DNA from: Nipponacmea schrenckii | Taxonomy: Eukaryota > Mollusca > Gastropoda > Lottiidae | Length of the DNA stretch: 64,000 nt | Assembly (NCBI GenBank): GCA_030562195.1 | Contig: CM060202.1 | Coordinates: 19,330,317-19,394,316 of the forward strand | Reading direction: 5' to 3' | Shown: positions 60,901-64,000 of the stretch, one piece after another | Layout of the letters: the number at the start of each line of letters is the position of its first letter | Numbering within the stretch: position 1 is the stretch's first letter | Position numbers and translations under genes: made by a program | Notes under the pieces: model-generated | Databases searched by the model: none | The model's input: the letters and a program-made list of their open reading frames with translations, nothing else | What the model was told of the DNA's origin: nothing

Positions 60901-62612
60901 TGTTGGTGTAACAATGTTAGCTTTAGTACCTGAATTACCAGAAGTAGTCAATGGGGTTCAGTTTTCTTTACAAAATAATGTCAATCTTGGGTGAGTTACT
61001 TTTGGTTTTGGTGACAGTTCAAGTATTAGATGCAACTTGTGGAACATCTTTTATTATAATCCTTTTTTCAATTGAGCTTGGTTAAGATTTGTGACTCACT
61101 TGTTGGTTTTTGGGGGAGCAGAAACAGTTGAGCACCAACTCAAAGCTTCAATGTAACTGCCTTTTAAAAATTCTGTTTTAGAACATTGTGACATACAAAG
61201 AACATTGTATAGGTGTTTACTGTTATGATAGATATTTTCTAGGTTTCAATGGTTAGATACCACCTGTATGCTTGATATTAATAAAGGCACCCCTGATAGT
61301 AATATTGATATATGTAATATTTATATATGATTTATTAACAGTATAGAGATTGGTGGATCTACAGCAATACAAGTTTGTTTAGTTCAAGTTCCGATTCTAG
61401 TTTTAATAAATCTCATTTATGTAAGTATGCTCATTAGTTGTACAAGAATTTTTTGATTTTGTGATAAGTATAAATTTCTTTATTATGTATTTTGGAGTGC
61501 ACTTAATTTTTTGAGACTGTGAAATTCTTCTTACAAACATCACATTTGTATGGTTTCTCTCCAATATGTATTTTCATATCATCTTTGAAGTCATCACATT
61601 GGTAAGGTTTATGTCCAGTATGAATTCTCATGTGCAACTTTAGCTTATTTGACTGTGTAAAATCCTTTTCACAAACACCACATTGGTAAGGCCCCTCTCT
61701 AGTATGTGTTCTCATGTAAACTTTAGGAAATGTTGAACTAATAAAATTCTTTTCACAAACATCCCATTTGTAGGGTTTTTCTCTAGCATGTCTTCTCATT
61801 TGAACTTTGAGATTTGCTTGATGCAGTAAAACTCTTGTCACAAACGTCACATTTGTAAGGTTTCACTCCAGTATTTCTTCTCACATGAAAAATTAAATTG
61901 ACCAGCTGCAATAAAACTCTCTCTACAAACATCACATTTGTATGGTTTGTCTCCACTGTGCCTTCTCATGTGTTCAGTGTGATTATACAATTTTGAAAAA
62001 AATTTCCACAAACATTACATTCGACCAGTTTTCAAATTTATGTCCGTTCTAAGAGGTTGTTTTCCTTTATTCTATTTCAGCCTATGAATTTTATCCTAGT
62101 ATTCAGTGATGTCCACATGTATTCAGTTATATTTTCTGTGGTTATCATTAATTATATATTTCAAGATGGTAAAAGTGATTATTTCCAAGGTAAAGACAAA
62201 TTTAACAAATATTTTATTATAGTTTCCAAAAATTGTATTTTCAGTTCTCCTAATGTTGGGCTTGCAATGTTTATACAAGACTATTGCAGCTGATATATTG
62301 AGAAATTATCATGTTATTTCACCTTTTATCCAACCCTTTCTTCTTAATTTTATTAAACTATAACATCAGGTCAGTAAATAACGCTCTATATAGAAGTCAT
62401 CTGACCTGCAATTGTGTTGTGAAAGAGAATTGAAATATATAGAGCAGTCATCTGATCTTCAACTGAGAAGTGAAATATATATGGAGCTGTATACAAGATA
62501 GTAAATAATATTTTTTTCTATTACAGGTTCCATTGTGTTATGTATATATTTAGTGTTAATGGCCATGTATTTCTTCACCATAACACCACCAGAAGCAAAG
62601 TGTATTTCCTGA
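45932..62612 (+). CDS. CAX-family vacuolar-type cation/H+ antiporter with YccF (DUF307) repeats
   Basis: Nineteen coding exons: 45932-46180, 47588-47690, 48979-49157, 49415-49561, 49825-49938, 50296-50376, 50650-50752, 56745-56821, 57256-57320, 57625-57776, 57966-57997, 58487-58586, 59025-59164, 59562-59742, 59939-60066, 60896-60990, 61342-61420, 62081-62189 and 62527-62612. Total 2220 nt, 739 aa; all phases close. A polar N-terminus (1-117) is followed by two YccF/DUF307 segments (FIGWWLALLYLIVAGLMLIT at about 130; PLTYLWLILGIPFLILGHSI at about 228). The antiporter core has alpha-repeat 1 (FAVGAILNATFGSIVEIILF, about 380-399) and alpha-repeat 2 (LVPELPEVVNGVQFSLQNNV, about 625-645, then GIEIGGSTAIQVCLVQVP). 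This layout matches fungal Vnx1-like exchangers. CAX proteins use the vacuolar/acidic-organelle proton gradient to move Ca2+ or monovalent cations; ion choice cannot be read here. Between helices, residues about 475-514 hold three N-x-S/T sequons and CNRC/CDDC pairs, likely a lumenal loop. Exon 11 is only 32 bp. The exon 7 donor GTATCC is weak but is fixed by phase and by homology (DGVNVILVNLLVFVF). Confidence 0.88.
46181..48978 (+). other. CAX introns 1 and 2
   Basis: Intron 1 (46181-47587) and intron 2 (47691-48978) flank the small exon 2. Intron 1 includes a less AT-rich patch at 46450-46690 with a short minus-strand open frame of no recognised family. Intron 2 carries the complete MITE at 48346-48676. 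Otherwise AT-rich unique sequence. Confidence 0.6.
48346..48676. mobile_element. TTAA-type MITE family 2, complete
   Basis: 331 bp from TTAAAGGGATT to AATCCCTTTAA, flanked by TTAA. A second, inner inverted repeat is 'tctgtagttcctgtaa' and 'ttacaggaaccacaga'. Sub-terminal 'gatagcatcaatttgcacca' also pairs with 'tggtgcaatcaa'. A fragment of the same family lies at 25560-25701. The ends resemble family 1 (AGGGAT next to TTAA), so both may rely on one piggyBac-like transposase (inferred). Confidence 0.8.
50570..50615 (+). mobile_element. SINE fragment in CAX intron 6
   Basis: Only the internal segment 'actggcaaaatttccctcat' + 'tgcacactgcatg' remains. Confidence 0.6.
52009..52806 (+). repeat. About 40-bp minisatellite, about 20 copies
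   Basis: Array of 'aataaaactgaaggaatgat' + 'aatgttataatatatgatag' with a variable junction: some copies lack 'atagaa' or read 'ggt', 'gca' or 'aaaa' there, so the period varies between about 36 and 42 bp. The 'gaaggaatgataatgttata' core is nearly invariant. Confidence 0.95.
53696..53935 (-). other. Possible nested terminal exon on the minus strand
   Basis: An open frame of about 79 codons ends at TAG (53698-53696), preceded by an acceptor-like TTTTAACTAG near 53936. It reads LSINAQIQDFKKFHSLNFTL, CTLSTLNSIYTTLCESLFQG, then DAEPVQHKPSLSIEHMKSEN. The composition is protein-like, not low-complexity. I recognise no family and find no convincing upstream exon, so it may be a nested gene, a pseudogene remnant or chance. 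Confidence 0.25.
56345..56695 (+). mobile_element. Near full-length tRNA-derived SINE
   Basis: The best copy in the window. A tRNA-like head with a B box ('aggtccagggttcaatccct') is followed by 'ggctgagatgaccttttgaa', a central block ('cagtgatgcaagtctgaggg', 'tcgttctgatgggataataa', 'accgaggcctcgtg'), then 'gctgtcctggcaaaattttc', 'cttcattagcccttaaggtg', 'cagaagagtaggacgtaaaa' and a 'ctccattcaattcattt' tail. Other copies or fragments lie near 4742, 9085, 17140, 26695, 28228, 36845, 50570, 56985 and 59235. Confidence 0.85.
56985..57122 (+). mobile_element. SINE, 5'- and 3'-truncated
   Basis: Body match in CAX intron 8: 'tgtgcacattagagatccct', 'tgacagttagaaatcacaaa', 'gctgtcctggcaaaatttcc', 'gtcttcattagcccatta'. 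Both ends are missing. Confidence 0.7.
59235..59275 (+). mobile_element. SINE tail fragment in CAX intron 13
   Basis: 'gtgcagaggagtatggagta' + 'aaactccatttcatttc' matches only the terminal 40 bp of the family. Confidence 0.6.
60067..60895 (+). other. CAX intron 15
   Basis: 0.83 kb. Three loosely similar segments recur around 'cttgtgctc(ct/at)ctacagactacag' and 'attggat(ct)tt' (near 60360, 60520 and 60690), suggesting an old internal duplication. No gene is seen. Confidence 0.4.
61503..62020 (-). pseudogene. C2H2 zinc-finger pseudogene fragment in CAX intron 17
   Basis: On the minus strand, repeated C2H2 fingers with the classic linkers are visible: HSGDKPYKCDVCRESF (about 61960-61910), a frameshift, then REKPYKWDVCEKNF, REGPYQCGVCEKDF, TGHKPYQCDDF and GEKPYKCDVCKKNF before a stop near 61503. 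Several fingers have lost a zinc ligand (W for the first Cys in KWDVC, no second Cys in CDDF), and an indel near 61860 breaks the frame. It lacks a start, introns and a recognisable effector domain, so it is a decayed or retroposed KRAB-less zinc-finger relic antisense inside another gene. Confidence 0.75.
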
Positions 62613-63810
62613 GATCACTGTATGTCTTTAGTGAGCTACCTGTTTATAGAGTTGGTACTTTCAATATAATGTCAGTGTTAGACAAGTGCTAGAGTTTCAC
62701 TGAATTCGAAACTTATATACTTGGTATTCTACAACTTGCCAACTTCCATTTCTTTAGTAGTTTAAGATTTTTTCGTCCTATTATTTATTCAAAGTTTAGA
62801 ATCATTTATAAATTTAGATTTTTTTTCTGCAAATAGACAAAGATTTTAAGAATATTTTTAATAGACAAACGTCAATTAAATTTTAGATTGCATGAATACT
62901 TTTATATTTTATAAATATCCTTAATTATATGATAGACAAATCATTCCATAATTTTTATATTTACATTATTTTTGACTATTTTCATGTTTTTAACTATTCA
63001 TATGTTAATATTTCATAAGGTATTTGTATTGTAAAGTAATAGGTTGTATTTATTTGTCTGTGATATGTTTATATTGTTCAAATATTACTGTATAATTCAG
63101 GTTATTACCTTGATATTCAAGGTTTAGAAACAAAGCCCTTGATAAAGCAGGCTTTATATAACTTTTACAATCCACGGTATTATTTCATATATTAACCTGT
63201 GGACGAGTCTATTGGAAAAAGGGGTTAATAGTAAATAAGAAACATAGTTTACCTTGGATTGTAAGTGAGATATAGACCTCAAATCCCTCAGTTAATATTC
63301 GAAAAAAAATGTCTCGGGCAAGCCCTCGACATTATTTCGAATATTAACCTCGTATCGGTCTATATCTTATACTTGTTGGTCAAGTTCTTTATGTATATTT
63401 TAATCCATTATGGAAGACGTAGTTTAAAGAGACTCAAATAGATCAAAGTACTGCTTGTTTAATCAAATAAAACTATACCAAATAATTTATTCCTATTTAT
63501 TTATCTATCATTAATGTAATAAATTATTTAAGTACATATTGTATTAAATTAGAGACATTGATCCCTGTTTATTTCTGAACAGAAGTAAGATAAATCAGTT
63601 TAAAATCAATACAGTGGACACCAGATAGAAGGCAACGAGATTTCCTATAACCCTCAGCTGGTGTAAACCTTTTCTGTCAAATAAGCATGGCTGGATATAA
63701 TTTGACAGGCAACTAAAAACACCCCTAATTTTACAAATGACCTCTTCCCACTATACATATACAGTATTATAACTAATTCACTTTATCCAGCCTTTGTCAT
63801 TACTGACTGT
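62613..63810. other. CAX 3' UTR and convergent spacer
   Basis: AT-rich 3' UTR; a poly(A) signal AATAAA lies near 63466. A long imperfect palindrome sits at 63262-63372. No coding exon until the minus-strand terminal exon at 63950-63811. Confidence 0.5.
63262..63372. repeat. Long imperfect palindrome in the CAX 3' region
   Basis: Arms of about 50 bp: 'gagatatagacctcaaatcc' ... 'gttaatattcgaaaaaaaat' ... 'gtctcggg' against 'ccctcgacattatttcgaat' ... 'attaacc' ... 'ggtctatatctta'. The loop is only four bases. It can form a hairpin in RNA or a cruciform in DNA; it may be a foldback MITE. A partial echo ('atattaacctgtggacgag') lies near 63190. Confidence 0.75.
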
Positions 63811-63950
63811 TCAAAGTAAGTGCTTAGGTATCCAGTATTCTTGATGTCCATGACGTCTTGGTGTATCTGATAAGATGACAATCATTGTAAAGCTAGTGAT
63901 TAGGCTGTATATCATGATCACTATTAACACCACAAACCAGCCACACTGAA
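63811..63950 (-). CDS. Terminal exon of an unidentified membrane protein (partial)
   Basis: An acceptor-like ATATAAAG precedes 63950. The exon is open for 45 codons to TGA at 63813-63811. It encodes a transmembrane-like stretch (WFVVLIVIMIYSLITSFTMI) followed by a short polar tail (SDTPRRHGHQEYWIPKHLL). The sequence is well formed and fits a C-terminal helix plus cytosolic tail, but the family is not recognisable from this exon alone. The rest of the gene lies beyond the right edge; it is convergent with the CAX gene. Confidence 0.5.
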
Positions 63951-64000
63951 CTTTATATTATAGTCTTTATAAAGACTTTTCGTAGTTTTTATCATCCTGA

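Overview
The window is AT-rich nuclear DNA from a metazoan, most likely a mollusc or another lophotrochozoan. It has spliced genes with GT-AG introns, dispersed tRNA-derived SINEs, small inverted-repeat DNA transposons (MITEs), minisatellites, and no operon-like packing. The taxon is inferred from protein similarity and repeat style; no species-diagnostic locus was seen. I assembled gene models by hand from splice signals and reading-frame continuity. For the well-recognised genes every exon phase closes exactly.

Layout, left to right: RWDD2-like gene (-, runs off the left edge); Mis18 kinetochore protein (+); ZCCHC10 (+, with an 11.7 kb first intron full of repeats); two unrecognised small single-pass membrane proteins in head-to-head arrangement (-/+); TXNDC9 (+); the beta-alanine-activating enzyme AASDH (-, 16 exons, about 1152 aa); ANAPC10 (+); MITD1 (-); a small Cys-rich zinc-ribbon-like protein (+); a 19-coding-exon CAX-type cation/H+ antiporter with N-terminal YccF/DUF307 repeats (+, about 739 aa); and the last exon of an unidentified membrane protein (-) that runs off the right edge.

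The genes are unrelated in function: cell division (Mis18, ANAPC10, MITD1), chaperone or tubulin folding (TXNDC9), acyl activation (AASDH) and ion transport (CAX). They are organised as four head-to-head pairs that share short promoter intervals: RWDD2/Mis18, the two small membrane genes, AASDH/ANAPC10, and MITD1/zinc-ribbon. The CAX promoter region holds a GTCACGTGAT box resembling the TFEB/CLEAR lysosomal motif.

The most notable structural observations are: (1) an inverted partial copy of ANAPC10 (intron 1 end plus the start of exon 2) inside MITD1 intron 2, ending at the MITD1 exon 2 splice acceptor; (2) an in-frame 78-bp tandem duplication of an AASDH exon end that carries its own 5' splice site; (3) a hAT-type MITE inserted inside a second kind of MITE, with an 8-bp target duplication still readable; (4) a possible in-frame N-terminal extension of MITD1 whose first exon overlaps one arm of a perfect 22-bp inverted repeat. 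I found no prokaryotic-style system, CRISPR array or rRNA gene.
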